The translations under genes and the position numbers were made by a program. A stretch of DNA of 64,000 nucleotides from Nocardioides cavernae (lineage in GTDB: Bacteria > Actinomycetota > Actinomycetes > Propionibacteriales > Nocardioidaceae), in assembly GCF_016907475.1 (NCBI RefSeq), contig NZ_JAFBCA010000001.1:3968001-4032000 (forward strand). Direction: 5' to 3'. The notes under the pieces are model-generated. The model did no database searches. It worked only from the letters and a program-made list of their open reading frames with translations, and was not told the DNA's origin. Position 1 is the stretch's first letter; each line of letters starts with the position of its first letter. Below, in pieces: positions 15,900 through 24,528 of this stretch.

Positions 15900-16796
15900 A
15901 TGATCACAGTCGAGAACCTCACCAAGCGCTACGGCGGGTTCACCGCCGTCGACGACATCTCCTTCGAGGTCCGCCCGGGGAGCGTCGTCGGCTTCCTCGG
16001 ACCCAACGGGGCCGGCAAGTCGACCGCCATGCGGATGATGACCGGGCTGACGCCGCCCACCTCGGGCCGCGCGACCCTGCTGGGCCAGCCCTACCGCGAC
16101 CTGCACAACCCCGGCCGACAGGTCGGCGTCATGCTGGACGCGTCCGCGCAGCACCCCGGCCGCACCGGCCGCGAGGTGCTCCGGGTCGCCGCCATCTCGA
16201 TCGGGGTCTCCAGGACCCGCGTCGAGGAGGCGCTCGCGCTCGTCGGCCTCAATGACGAGGAGGCCGGTCGCCGCGTCCGCAACTACTCCCTCGGCATGCG
16301 CCAGCGTCTCGGCATCGCCGCGGCCCTCCTCGGCGAGCCGCAGGTCCTCGTCCTCGACGAGCCCGCCAACGGGCTCGACCCGCAGGGCATCCACTGGATG
16401 CGCGGGCTGCTGCGCCGCTTCGCCGACGGTGGCGGGACCGTGCTCCTGTCGAGCCACCTGCTGCACGAGGTGCAGATCGTCGCCGACGACCTCGTGATGA
16501 TCGGACGCGGCCGGATCGTGGCGATGGGCTCCAAGGAGGAGCTCCTCAGCCGCGGCGGCACCACGGTGTCCTCCACCGACGACGCACGGCTCGCCCAGCT
16601 GCTCCAGGCCGCCGACGTGCCCGTCACCCGCACCGGTTCGGGCCTGGTCGTCGAGGCCGAGCCCCGCGTGGTCGGCGAGATCGCCGCCCGCGAGTCCCTC
16701 GTCCTGCTCGAGCTGCGATCCGGCGGCTCGGAGGGTCTGGAGGAGATGTTCCTCGGCCTCACGGCCGCCACCTCTCGTGAAGGAGACGCAGCATGA
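15900..16796 (+). CDS. ABC transporter ATP-binding protein (exporter type)
   Basis: A 298-residue ATPase: Walker A GPNGAGKST, signature NYSLGMRQRLGIAAALLG, Walker B VLVLDEPANGLDP, and the switch His in LLSSHLLHEV. The C-terminal 80 residues resemble drug or antibiotic exporters of the DrrA/CcmA branch. ATG 15900 starts the conserved MITVENLTKRYGG; upstream in-frame codons are not conserved. It is followed by its permease with a 4-nt overlap and faces a two-component system that may control it. Confidence 0.92.
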   Translation: MITVENLTKRYGGFTAVDDISFEVRPGSVVGFLGPNGAGKSTAMRMMTGLTPPTSGRATLLGQPYRDLHNPGRQVGVMLDASAQHPGRTGREVLRVAAISIGVSRTRVEEALALVGLNDEEAGRRVRNYSLGMRQRLGIAAALLGEPQVLVLDEPANGLDPQGIHWMRGLLRRFADGGGTVLLSSHLLHEVQIVADDLVMIGRGRIVAMGSKEELLSRGGTTVSSTDDARLAQLLQAADVPVTRTGSGLVVEAEPRVVGEIAARESLVLLELRSGGSEGLEEMFLGLTAATSREGDAA

Positions 16797-17593
16797 GCAC
16801 CGACACCCAGCCCGGCACCGCACCCGCCGTCGGCGGCGGCACGGCCGGCACCGCCTCCGCCCTGCCGGGGCGTCCGGGAGTGCCGTTCTCGCGCACCCTG
16901 CAGGCCGAGGTGCGCAAGATGGTCGACACCCGCGCCGGTCGCTGGATGGTCATCGTCATGGCCGCGCTGACCGTCTTCATCCTGGCCGCGTTCGTCATCT
17001 GGGGACCTGCCGAGGACGCGACCTTCGACAACCTGCTGCAGATCGCCACGCTGCCGCTCGCGATGCTGCTGCCGGTCATCGGCATCATGGCGGCGACCGC
17101 GGAGTGGACCCAGCGCACCGGGTTGGTCACCTTCACGCTCGAACCGCGCCGCGGCCGCGTCGTGCTGGCCAAGGCGCTGGGCGCCCTCGCGCTGGGCCTG
17201 GTCGTCACGGCGGTCGCCTTCGCGGCCGCAGCGCTCGCCAACCTGGCCGGCACCGGGACGTGGGACCTCGACGCCGCGGCCGGAGCAGGTCTGGTGCTGG
17301 CGCTGCTCATCTACGTCCTGCAGGGCGTCGCGTTCGGGCTGCTGTTCCTCAACACCCCGGTCGCCATCGTCACGGTCCTGGTTCTGCCCACGGCCTGGAC
17401 CATCGCCACGCAGGTCTTCAGTTCGCTCGCCGACGTCGGCCGCTGGATCGACCTGGACTCGGTCACCCGTCCGCTGTTCGCCGGGGAGATGGCGGGCCAG
17501 GACTGGGCCCAGCTCGGCACCGGCGTCGGCGTGTGGGTGCTGCTGCCCCTGGCGGTCGGCACCTGGCGGGTGCTCACGCGTGAGGTGAAGTAG
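16793..17593 (+). CDS. ABC transporter permease (ABC-2-like)
   Basis: A 266-residue membrane protein with about six helices (for example MVIVMAALTVFILAAFVIW, LPLAMLLPVIGIMAATAEW, LGALALGLVVTAVAFAAAA, LVLALLIYVLQGVAFGLLF). The segment TAEWTQRTGLVTFTLEPRRGRV lies between helices 2 and 3, as in ABC-2 type permeases. A 35-residue soluble N-terminus precedes the first helix. Its ATG overlaps the ATPase stop as ATGA, so the two make one exporter; the substrate is unknown. Confidence 0.88.
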   Translation: MSTDTQPGTAPAVGGGTAGTASALPGRPGVPFSRTLQAEVRKMVDTRAGRWMVIVMAALTVFILAAFVIWGPAEDATFDNLLQIATLPLAMLLPVIGIMAATAEWTQRTGLVTFTLEPRRGRVVLAKALGALALGLVVTAVAFAAAALANLAGTGTWDLDAAAGAGLVLALLIYVLQGVAFGLLFLNTPVAIVTVLVLPTAWTIATQVFSSLADVGRWIDLDSVTRPLFAGEMAGQDWAQLGTGVGVWVLLPLAVGTWRVLTREVK

Positions 17594-17613
17594 CCGGGGG
17601 GCCTTCACCTCAC
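17580..17613. terminator. Hairpin between convergent genes
   Basis: GTGAGGTGAAG (17580-17590) pairs perfectly with CTTCACCTCAC (17603-17613) around a 12-nt loop. The left arm includes the last permease codons. No U tract is present, so it may act as a bidirectional or Rho-assisted stop for the permease and the S4 gene. Confidence 0.55.
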
Positions 17614-17623
17614 CCCCGTCGCC

Positions 17624-17878
17624 TCACCACGGGACGTCGATCTCGACCTCCCCGGTGGCGACACGGGCCGCCAGCCCGCCCAGCGTGACCACGTCACCGG
17701 GGACGAGCTGGCGGCCCCGTCGCGTCTCCACCTCGTCGTTGACCTGCACCGCGCCGTCCGCGATCACCGGCTTGGCCTCGGCGCCGCTCTCGACGAGGTT
17801 GGCGAGCTTGAGGAACTGGCCCAGTCGGATCGACTCGTCACGGATCGGGACGTCGACGGGCTCGCTGGTCGGTGACAT
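17624..17878 (-). CDS. S4-domain RNA-binding protein
   Basis: An 84-residue protein that is essentially one S4 domain: IRLGQFLKLANLVESGAEAKPVIADGAVQVNDEVETRRGRQLVPGDVV. It resembles YbcJ/YaaA-type small S4 proteins thought to bind structured RNA. ATG 17878 is chosen because minus-strand TACCCT lies 6 nt upstream and because the gap to the divergent gene is only 19 bp. Upstream in-frame codons run into that gene and are not conserved. Confidence 0.88.
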   Translation of the reverse strand: MSPTSEPVDVPIRDESIRLGQFLKLANLVESGAEAKPVIADGAVQVNDEVETRRGRQLVPGDVVTLGGLAARVATGEVEIDVPW

Positions 17879-17883
17879 GTCTC

Positions 17884-17890
17884 TAGGGTA
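17884..17890. promoter_or_regulatory. Shared bidirectional -10 heptamer TAGGGTA
   Basis: TAGGGT on the plus strand ends 8 nt before the GTG at 17898, and TACCCT on the minus strand ends 6 nt before the ATG at 17878. The two hexamers overlap in one heptamer inside a 19-bp gap, so both genes appear to be transcribed leaderless from the same element. Confidence 0.6.
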
Positions 17891-17897
17891 GGTCTCC

Positions 17898-19115
17898 GTG
17901 CGCATCCGAAGCCTCCTCCTCGCCGCGGCGTCGCTCTGCCTCGCGACGCCCCTGATGGCCGTCACCACGCCCGGTGATCCGGCGAGCGCCCGACCCGCCG
18001 AGCCGGCGGGCAAGGTGCCGGGCAAGACCGGGTGCCAGGCGGAGGCCGGGGTCGAGGTGTGCTTCACCTCCCCGCCCACGGTCCCCAGTGACCCGACCGT
18101 CCTCGACCGCCCGAGCCGGCTCTTCGACACGGCCGGCCCCGGCGACACGATCCGCATCGCGATGTTCCGCTGGGACATCAAGCCGCCCACCGACGCGATC
18201 CTCGCTGCCCAGCGCCGCGGTGCCACGGTGCTCCTGGTCGGTGACGACGACCTCCGCCTCAACAAGCAGGGACGACGACTGATCACCACGCTGGAGGAGC
18301 AGGACCCGGCGCGACGCAACGTCACCATCTGCGACGGCGCCTGCCTGCCGTGGCGGGCCCCCGGCCCCTATCCCGACAGCCAGGACGTGCAGCACCTGAA
18401 GTTCTACGTCACCGACATCGGCGGCGTGCAGTCGTTCATGACGTCGTCGGCCAACCTCGAGGACCGGCAGTACCGCCAGTACAACTCGTTCATCAAGATC
18501 GACGACCCGGCCCTCTACAACTTCGGCGTGGAGTACTTCTCCCGGATGGAGGCACAGAGCCTGACGGTCGGCGGCCAGCGGTGGGACGACCATCGCAAGG
18601 TGCAGAAGTTCGGGTCGGTGACCGCGGCCGTCTACCCCAACCGCAAGGACCTGCTGCTCTCGACGCTGCAGGACATCACCTGCACGCGCGGCGCCCGGGA
18701 CGTCTCGGCGATGATCGCGGTGATCCAGCGCGCCGATGTACGCGCCCAGCTGGCGCGTCTCTCCGACCGGGGCTGCCGAGTGCGGATCGTCACCTCGCGC
18801 GACACGGTGGAGAACTGGGTGCAGCGCGAGCTGCCCAGCGGTGACATCCCGGACCGCCAGGTCCGCACCGTGCTGACCCACGACAAGATGCTCGTGGCCC
18901 ACGCGAAGCTCCGCGGCAGGACGACGCACCTCGTGGTGACCGGCACCTCCAACACCACGTGCGGCGGCCTCCTCTACAACGACGAGGTGATGCTCCGCGT
19001 GGTGGACAACCGCTGGCTGCACGACCAGTACCTCGCGCACTTCGACGACGCGTACGCCCGCGCGCACCAGAGCCGGTCGCGGGTCATGCCCGTGATGAAG
19101 CCCTGTCGCCGCTGA
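17898..19115 (+). CDS. Secreted phospholipase D-like protein
   Basis: A 405-residue protein. Residues 1-30 form a signal peptide (MRIRSLLLAAASLCLATPL with Ala-rich cleavage region). Two PLD-type catalytic motifs are present: His166-Leu-Lys168 (HLKFYVTD) followed by SSANLEDRQYRQYN, and His328-Asp-Lys330-Met (HDKMLV) followed by GTSNTTC. The second HxK carries fewer flanking residues than classical HKD. It probably hydrolyses a phosphodiester outside the cell, lipid or nucleic acid. Eight Cys residues suggest disulfides. GTG start supported by the shared promoter box. Confidence 0.82.
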   Translation: MRIRSLLLAAASLCLATPLMAVTTPGDPASARPAEPAGKVPGKTGCQAEAGVEVCFTSPPTVPSDPTVLDRPSRLFDTAGPGDTIRIAMFRWDIKPPTDAILAAQRRGATVLLVGDDDLRLNKQGRRLITTLEEQDPARRNVTICDGACLPWRAPGPYPDSQDVQHLKFYVTDIGGVQSFMTSSANLEDRQYRQYNSFIKIDDPALYNFGVEYFSRMEAQSLTVGGQRWDDHRKVQKFGSVTAAVYPNRKDLLLSTLQDITCTRGARDVSAMIAVIQRADVRAQLARLSDRGCRVRIVTSRDTVENWVQRELPSGDIPDRQVRTVLTHDKMLVAHAKLRGRTTHLVVTGTSNTTCGGLLYNDEVMLRVVDNRWLHDQYLAHFDDAYARAHQSRSRVMPVMKPCRR

Positions 19116-19182
19116 CTCGAAGGTTGCTCGTACCAAGCACGGGTGAACGTCGAGCCGGGCCCACTCGTCCAGGAACTGCGGG

Positions 19183-20502
19183 TCAGTTCACCAGGACGCT
19201 GATCGCGTGGATCAGCACGCCGACCAGGCCGCCGACGATCGTGCCGTTGATCCGGATGAACTGCAGGTCGCGACCGACGTGCAGCTCGATGCGACGCGCC
19301 GCCTCCTTGCCGTCCCAGCGCTCGATCGTGGAGGTGATCACGGTCGTCACCTCGGCGCCGTAGCGCTCGACCGCGAAGACCGTGAGGTCGGCGGCCATCC
19401 GGTCGAGGCGCTCGCGCAGCGCGGCGTCGTCGCGCAGCTGCTCCGCGAACGCGCTCAGCTCGGCCAGGAGCCGCTGGCGAACGGCCCCCTCGGGGTCGCG
19501 GATCGAGCCGAGCAGCGCCGAGCGCATCGCCTTCCACAGCGAGATCGCGGTGGTCACGACCTGGGGGTGCTCCAGCAGGCGCTCCTTGAGCGCCTCGGTG
19601 CGGCGGACCGTCTCCTCGTCGTTGAGCAGGTCGTGGGCCAGCTGCCCCAGCATCGAGTCCAGCGCCTCGCGGGCCCGGTGGTGCGGGTCGTCGCGGATGT
19701 CCTCGAGCCACGCCAGGGCCTGCACGTGCAGCCGTGAGGTGACGGCGTCGTTGAGCTTGGGCGGCGCCCACCACGGCGCCCGCTCCTCCAGCACCCGGGT
19801 GAACGTCTCGGGGTTGTCGACCAGCCAGCTGTGCAGCTCGTCGACCGCGAGGTCGACCAGGCCGTGGTGGAGGTCGTCGCGCAGCACCTCCATCAGCGTC
19901 GTCCCCAGGAGCGGCGAGATGGGCTCCTCGCGGAACCGTGGCACGAGGGCGTGCGTGACGAGGTCGGCGACATGGTCGTCGCGGACCTTGCCGAGCGCGA
20001 TCACGGCCACCTCGGCCACCTCGTCGACCACCCGCCGGGCGTGGGCCGGCTCCGCCAGCCAGGCCCCGACCCGGGCGGAGATCGTCGCGGCGGCCACCCG
20101 CTCGCGGATGATGTCCTCCTGGAGGAAGTTCTCCCCCACGAACTCCTCGAGCCCCTTGCCCAGCTCGTCCTTGCGCTTGGGCACGAGCGCGGTGTGCGGG
20201 ATCGGCAGGCCCAGCGGGTGCTTGAACAGCGCCGTCACCGCGAACCAGTCGGCGATCGCGCCGACCATCGACGCCTCGGCGCCCGCGTTGACGAACCCCC
20301 AGAACCCGTCGCGCCCCAGCGTGGCGGCGTACACGCAGGCAGCGAGCAGCAGCAGTCCCACGGCCACGGTCCGCATCCGACGCAACCCGCGGCGACGGGC
20401 CTCGTCCATCCCGGGATCGGGGGTGATCAGGGAGATCGGAGGCGGGCTCGGCGGGGAGCTCGACGACGAGCGAGCGGAGGAGGTGGCGGAGGTGGCGGCC
20501 AT
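19183..20502 (-). CDS. DUF445 membrane-anchored protein
   Basis: A 439-residue DUF445 protein. One helix lies near residues 45-65 (VAVGLLLLAACVYAATLG), followed by the family signature GFVNAGAEASMVGAIADWFAVTALFKHPLGLPIPHTALVPKRKDELG. The middle is a long helical, coiled-coil-like region, and a C-terminal helix is GTIVGGLVGVLIHAISVLV. Its role is unknown. ATG 20502 has GGGGAGG 9 nt upstream; ATG 20511 would sit directly on that ribosome site. Confidence 0.87.
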   Translation of the reverse strand: MAATSATSSARSSSSSPPSPPPISLITPDPGMDEARRRGLRRMRTVAVGLLLLAACVYAATLGRDGFWGFVNAGAEASMVGAIADWFAVTALFKHPLGLPIPHTALVPKRKDELGKGLEEFVGENFLQEDIIRERVAAATISARVGAWLAEPAHARRVVDEVAEVAVIALGKVRDDHVADLVTHALVPRFREEPISPLLGTTLMEVLRDDLHHGLVDLAVDELHSWLVDNPETFTRVLEERAPWWAPPKLNDAVTSRLHVQALAWLEDIRDDPHHRAREALDSMLGQLAHDLLNDEETVRRTEALKERLLEHPQVVTTAISLWKAMRSALLGSIRDPEGAVRQRLLAELSAFAEQLRDDAALRERLDRMAADLTVFAVERYGAEVTTVITSTIERWDGKEAARRIELHVGRDLQFIRINGTIVGGLVGVLIHAISVLVN

Positions 20503-20539
20503 GCCAGCCATCCTCCCCGACCGTGCCAGAATGCCGCGC

Positions 20540-20935
20540 ATGCCTCGCACCGTGATCACCTTCGGGACGTTCGACGTCTTCCACGTCGGGCACCTGCGCG
20601 TCCTCGAGCGCGCCGCCGCGCTGGGTGACCGGCTGGTCGTGGGTGTGTCCGCGGACGCCCTCAACGAGCGCAAGAAGGGCCGCGCTCCCATCTTCAGCGA
20701 GCGCGAGCGGCTCGCGATCGTCGGCGCACTCAAGGTCGTCGACGCCGTCTTCGTCGAGGAGAGCCTGGAGCAGAAGCGCGACTACGTCGTCGAGCACGGC
20801 GCGGACGTCCTCGTGATGGGCGACGACTGGGCCGGCAAGTTCGACGAGCTCGGGGACGTCTGCGAGGTCGTCTACCTCGCCCGCACCCCGGCGATCTCCA
20901 CCACCGCGATCATCGAGCACATCGCGGATCTGTGA
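20540..20935 (+). CDS. Nucleotidyltransferase, TagD/glycerol-3-phosphate cytidylyltransferase-like
   Basis: A 131-residue cytidylyltransferase-like protein. The nucleotide-binding GTFDVFHVGHLRVLERA contains the HxGH motif, ERERLAIVGALKVVDAVF is the second family block, and the end ARTPAISTTAIIEHI matches the ISTT(K/R)I motif with the usual basic residue replaced by Ala. It would couple CTP with an alcohol phosphate such as glycerol-3-phosphate for lipid head group or wall polymer synthesis. The substrate is uncertain. Two adjacent ATGs (20531, 20540) are possible. Confidence 0.82.
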   Translation: MPRTVITFGTFDVFHVGHLRVLERAAALGDRLVVGVSADALNERKKGRAPIFSERERLAIVGALKVVDAVFVEESLEQKRDYVVEHGADVLVMGDDWAGKFDELGDVCEVVYLARTPAISTTAIIEHIADL

Positions 20936-20997
20936 CCCGGGCCCGGCAGGGTCGCCGGGTTAGGGTCGTCCCGGACATGACCGACACGAGGGGAACC

Positions 20998-22581
20998 ATG
21001 CGCAGAATCGTCACCACCGCTGTGGCCATCGCACTGGTGGGCGGGGCGCTCGGCGCCCCGGCCGTCGCTGCCGACACCGACCGTCCGGGCACGCCCGGGT
21101 CCTTCGGGGTCCTCGACCCCTCCGACCTGCTCGAGCTCACGCCCGAGCCGGCCGTGCCGGTCCTCGAGGAGCAGATCGAGCCGACGGCCACGGAGACGCT
21201 CGCGACCGCGCGCCGCGTCCTCGCCGGCAACGCCCGGCCGAGCGACCAGTCCGCGACGCTGGTGCTGCGCGACCTCTGGATGAAGCGCTCCAAGCTCACC
21301 GGCACCGAGCGGCGTCAGGCCGACGCCCTGCTGGCCCGCCCCACCGACGGCGTGACCGACGAGCAGGGCTTCGGCTACACCGTCGCCGAGGCGCCGCCGG
21401 TGTGCAACACCCGCCTGTGCGTCCACTACGTGCCGACCGGCACGGACGCCCCGCCGTCGCCCGACTGGGTCGCGCAGAACCTGGCGGTGATGGACTCGGT
21501 GTGGACCACCGTCGTCGACCAGATGGGCTACCGCGCGCCGGTGCGCGACGGGTCGCAGGGCGGCAGCCCCCTCTTCGACGTCTACCTCAAGGACCTCGGC
21601 GGTGACCTCTACGGCTTCTGCGCCGGTGAGAAGAGGGCCAAGAAGCGCACCGCCTCGGGCTACTGCGTGCTCGACAACGACTTCGCCGCCGCCCAGTTCC
21701 CCAACGGCACGCCCCTCGACAACCTGGTCGTGACCGCCGGGCACGAGTTCTTCCACGCCGTCCAGTACGCCTACGACTACGCCGAGGACCCGTGGATGAT
21801 GGAGTCCACGGCCACCTGGATGGAGGAGCGGATCGCGACCGCGGTCAACGACAACCGCCAGTACCTCCCCGTCAGCCAGATCTACGCGCCCAACATCCCG
21901 CTCGACGCCTTCAGCCGCACCAACGGCTTCCAGTACGGCAACTGGGTGTTCTGGGAGTACCTCACCGCGCGCTACGGCAACGGGCTTGTGCTCAAGACCT
22001 GGAAGCAGGCCGGCACCCTCAAGAAGGACGGCGGCAAGAACAGCCTTCCGGCGCTGCAGAAGGTGCTCAAGCGCAAGGGCGGCTTGACCAAGAACTACGC
22101 CCGGTTCGCCGCCGGCAACCTGACCCCGGCCGCCAACTTCCCCGAGGGTGCCGAGTACCCCGGCCCCAAGGTCCGCGGCGCGAAGCTGCTGAGCAAGCGC
22201 AAGCGCGCCAAGCGCTTCGGCACCAAGGTCAACCACCTGGCCTCCGCGTCCTACGTCTACGGCCCCGGCAAGGGTCTGGACGGCAAGAAGTGGAAGCTGA
22301 GCCTGCAGGTCTCCGGACCCGCCAAGCGCACCACGCCGGCCGCGGTGGTGGTCGTCCACCAGCTCGACGGCAAGCGCAAGGTCAAGACGGTCAAGCTCAA
22401 CCGCGGAGGCGACGGGCGGATCAAGGTGCCCTTCGACAACCGCAAGGTCGGCGCCGTGACGGTGACGCTGGTCAACGCCTCGACCCGCTACCAGTGCGGC
22501 CGCAAGACCCTGCTCGCCTGCGCGGGCAAGCCGCTCGACGACAAGCTGCGGTTCGCTGTCAAGGGGCGCGTCACCAAGTGA
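20998..22581 (+). CDS. Secreted zinc metalloprotease-like protein (MXAN_6640 type)
   Basis: A 527-residue secreted protein. Residues 1-26 are a signal peptide (MRRIVTTAVAIALVGGAL, cleavage after AVAA). The zinc site is His249-Glu-Phe-Phe-His253 in TAGHEFFHAVQYAYDY, with Glu in WMMESTATWMEE as a probable third ligand, the layout of MXAN_6640-type putative proteases. The last 150 residues are Lys-rich and beta-like, possibly a wall-binding domain. The ATG has GAGGGG 5 nt upstream; a TAGGGT box at 20961-20966 is its likely -10. Confidence 0.82.
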   Translation: MRRIVTTAVAIALVGGALGAPAVAADTDRPGTPGSFGVLDPSDLLELTPEPAVPVLEEQIEPTATETLATARRVLAGNARPSDQSATLVLRDLWMKRSKLTGTERRQADALLARPTDGVTDEQGFGYTVAEAPPVCNTRLCVHYVPTGTDAPPSPDWVAQNLAVMDSVWTTVVDQMGYRAPVRDGSQGGSPLFDVYLKDLGGDLYGFCAGEKRAKKRTASGYCVLDNDFAAAQFPNGTPLDNLVVTAGHEFFHAVQYAYDYAEDPWMMESTATWMEERIATAVNDNRQYLPVSQIYAPNIPLDAFSRTNGFQYGNWVFWEYLTARYGNGLVLKTWKQAGTLKKDGGKNSLPALQKVLKRKGGLTKNYARFAAGNLTPAANFPEGAEYPGPKVRGAKLLSKRKRAKRFGTKVNHLASASYVYGPGKGLDGKKWKLSLQVSGPAKRTTPAAVVVVHQLDGKRKVKTVKLNRGGDGRIKVPFDNRKVGAVTVTLVNASTRYQCGRKTLLACAGKPLDDKLRFAVKGRVTK

Positions 22582-22617
22582 CGGGCCACTCCGAGCCAGG
22601 GGCTGATCAGGAGCTCA

Positions 22618-23232
22618 TCACGAGCTGATCCGCAGCAGGGCGTGGAGCGCCGCGACGCACTCCTCGACCAGCCGCGACAACGGGACCGGGCGTTCGCCGG
22701 TCGGCACTGCCGACCAGGTGAGCGCCCGGTCCTCTGTGTAGGCCCACCACGCGCGTACGACGTCGCGGCGGGCCTCCGGCACGTCGATCGCGCTCATGAC
22801 GCGCTCCGTGCTGCCGTCGCGGACCGAGTCCATGACCTCGCTGACGCGCGGGTCGGCGACTCCGTGGCCGTGGACGAGCGCGAGGTAGAACCCGCGCCGG
22901 CGCTCGATCTGCTCGATCATCAGCCGGGTGACGGTCTCAACCTGCTCCTCCCCCGTCGCGCCCTCGTCGGGAGCGGTGGTGCGCAGCATCCGGCGCCCGG
23001 CGGCCGCGATGCAGGCCAGGTAGAAGTCGGTCTTCGTGGGGAAGTAGTGGAACAGCAGGCCGCGCGAGATGCCGGCCTCCGTGGCGATGTCGTCCATCGC
23101 CAGGTCCTGGATCGGCGTCTCGACGATCTTGGCCAGTCCGATGGCGACGAGCTGGCGCCGTCGCTCGTCCGCGCTCAGCCGGCGGCGTACGGCCGGGGCG
23201 CCCGCGGAGACGGTCTGGTCGGCGTCGGACAT
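22618..23232 (-). CDS. TetR-family transcriptional regulator
   Basis: A TetR repressor of about 204 residues. The HTH lies at about residues 18-65 (RRQLVAIGLAKIVETPIQDLAMDDIATEAGISRGLLFHYFPTKTDFY in family form). It is divergent from the acyl-CoA dehydrogenase operon, and a perfect 21-bp palindrome lies between. ATG 23232 is preferred because the earlier ATG at 23244 falls inside that palindrome. It probably represses the 23.3-27.9 kb operon and itself, with an acyl-CoA as likely inducer (inference). Confidence 0.9.
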   Translation of the reverse strand: MSDADQTVSAGAPAVRRRLSADERRRQLVAIGLAKIVETPIQDLAMDDIATEAGISRGLLFHYFPTKTDFYLACIAAAGRRMLRTTAPDEGATGEEQVETVTRLMIEQIERRRGFYLALVHGHGVADPRVSEVMDSVRDGSTERVMSAIDVPEARRDVVRAWWAYTEDRALTWSAVPTGERPVPLSRLVEECVAALHALLRISS

Positions 23233-23233
23233 G

Positions 23234-23254
23234 CTGTTGAGCATTGCTCAACAG
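23234..23254. promoter_or_regulatory. TetR operator, perfect 10-bp inverted repeat
   Basis: CTGTTGAGCA, one central T, TGCTCAACAG: two perfect 10-bp arms in the gap between the TetR gene and the acyl-CoA dehydrogenase gene. It lies 18 bp before the latter's ATG, in a position to block both promoters. Confidence 0.75.
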
Positions 23255-23272
23255 TGTGCCAAGGTCAACGTC

Positions 23273-24526
23273 ATGGACTTCTCCCTCTCCCCGCGTGCCG
23301 CCGACCTCCGCGACCGGGTGCGCGCGTTCGTCGCCGACGAGATCGAGCCGATCGAGGTCGAGGCGCACCGACGCATCACCCGGCTGCGGGAGTCCGGCGG
23401 CGACAGCTGGACCCCCGATCCGGTCATCGGCGAGCTGCAGGCCAAGGCACGCGCCCAGGGGCTGTGGAACCTCTTCCTCCCTGCCGCTCACGCCGGTCAG
23501 TACGCCGCCGACTTCGGCACCGACGGCGGCGAGGGCCTCACCAACGTCGACTACGCACCGGTCGCCGAGGCGATGGGGCGCTCGTTCCTCGCTCCCCTGG
23601 TCTTCAACTCCAACGCGCCCGACACCGGCAACATGGAGGTGCTGCTCAAGTACGGCTCCGACGAGCAGCGCGCGCAGTGGCTCGAGCCCCTGCTGCGCGG
23701 GGAGATCCGCAGCGCCTTCTGCATGACCGAGCCTGCGGTCGCGTCCTCCGACGCGACCAACATGGCCGCCACCGCGGAGGTCGACGGCGACGAGATCGTC
23801 ATCAACGGCCGCAAGTGGTGGTCCACCGGGGTCGGCAACCCCGACTGCAAGGTGCTCGTCTTCATGGGTCTCTCCGACCCCGAGGCCGACCGGCACTCGC
23901 GCCACACCATGGTCCTCGTGCCGCGCGACGCGGCGGGCGTGAAGGTCGAGCGGATGCTCACCACGATGGGCTACTACGACGAGCCGCTGGGCCACGGCGA
24001 GGTCTCCTTCGACAACGTGCGGGTGCCCGCGTCCAACGTCCTGCTCGGCCCGGGCCGCGCCTTCGAGATCGCCCAGGGGCGGCTCGGCCCCGGCCGGGTC
24101 CACCACTGCATGCGCGCCATCGGTCTCGCCGAGCGCGCCCTCGAGCTGGCGTGCGCCCGCGCGGTGTCGCGCACCGCGTTCGGCAAGCCGATCGCCAACC
24201 TCGGCGGCAACCGCGAGCGGATCGCCGACGCCCGCATCGCGATCAACCGCTCCCGGTTGCTGGTCATGCACGCCGCCTGGCTCCTCGACCAGGGGATGAG
24301 CCGCGAGGCCTACTCCGCGGTCAGCGAGATCAAGGTGGAGGTGCCCAACATGGCCCTCGACGTCATCGACATGGCGATCCAGCTGCACGGCGGCGGCGGG
24401 CTCAGCGACGACTTCCCGCTGGCGTCCGCCTGGGTCGGCGCCCGGTCGCTGCGCCTGGCCGACGGCCCCGACGAGGTGCACCGCAACGTCATCGCCAAGA
24501 TCGAGCTCGGGAAGCACGCCTCATGA
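23273..24526 (+). CDS. Acyl-CoA dehydrogenase, ACAD10/11-like
   Basis: A 417-residue flavoenzyme. Family blocks are CMTEPAVASSDATNMAATAEVDGDEIVINGRKWWSTG in order (FAD and acyl site), RVHHCMRAIGLAERALELAC, and the end block QLHGGGGLSDDFPL...LRLADGPDEVH. The N-terminal AKARAQGLWNLFLP and the ADGPDEVH end match the mammalian ACAD10/11 branch rather than classical short- or medium-chain enzymes. In that branch a kinase first phosphorylates a 4-hydroxyacyl-CoA; an APH-type kinase is encoded two genes downstream. First gene of the TetR-controlled operon. Confidence 0.9.
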   Translation: MDFSLSPRAADLRDRVRAFVADEIEPIEVEAHRRITRLRESGGDSWTPDPVIGELQAKARAQGLWNLFLPAAHAGQYAADFGTDGGEGLTNVDYAPVAEAMGRSFLAPLVFNSNAPDTGNMEVLLKYGSDEQRAQWLEPLLRGEIRSAFCMTEPAVASSDATNMAATAEVDGDEIVINGRKWWSTGVGNPDCKVLVFMGLSDPEADRHSRHTMVLVPRDAAGVKVERMLTTMGYYDEPLGHGEVSFDNVRVPASNVLLGPGRAFEIAQGRLGPGRVHHCMRAIGLAERALELACARAVSRTAFGKPIANLGGNRERIADARIAINRSRLLVMHAAWLLDQGMSREAYSAVSEIKVEVPNMALDVIDMAIQLHGGGGLSDDFPLASAWVGARSLRLADGPDEVHRNVIAKIELGKHAS

Positions 24527-24528
24527 AC

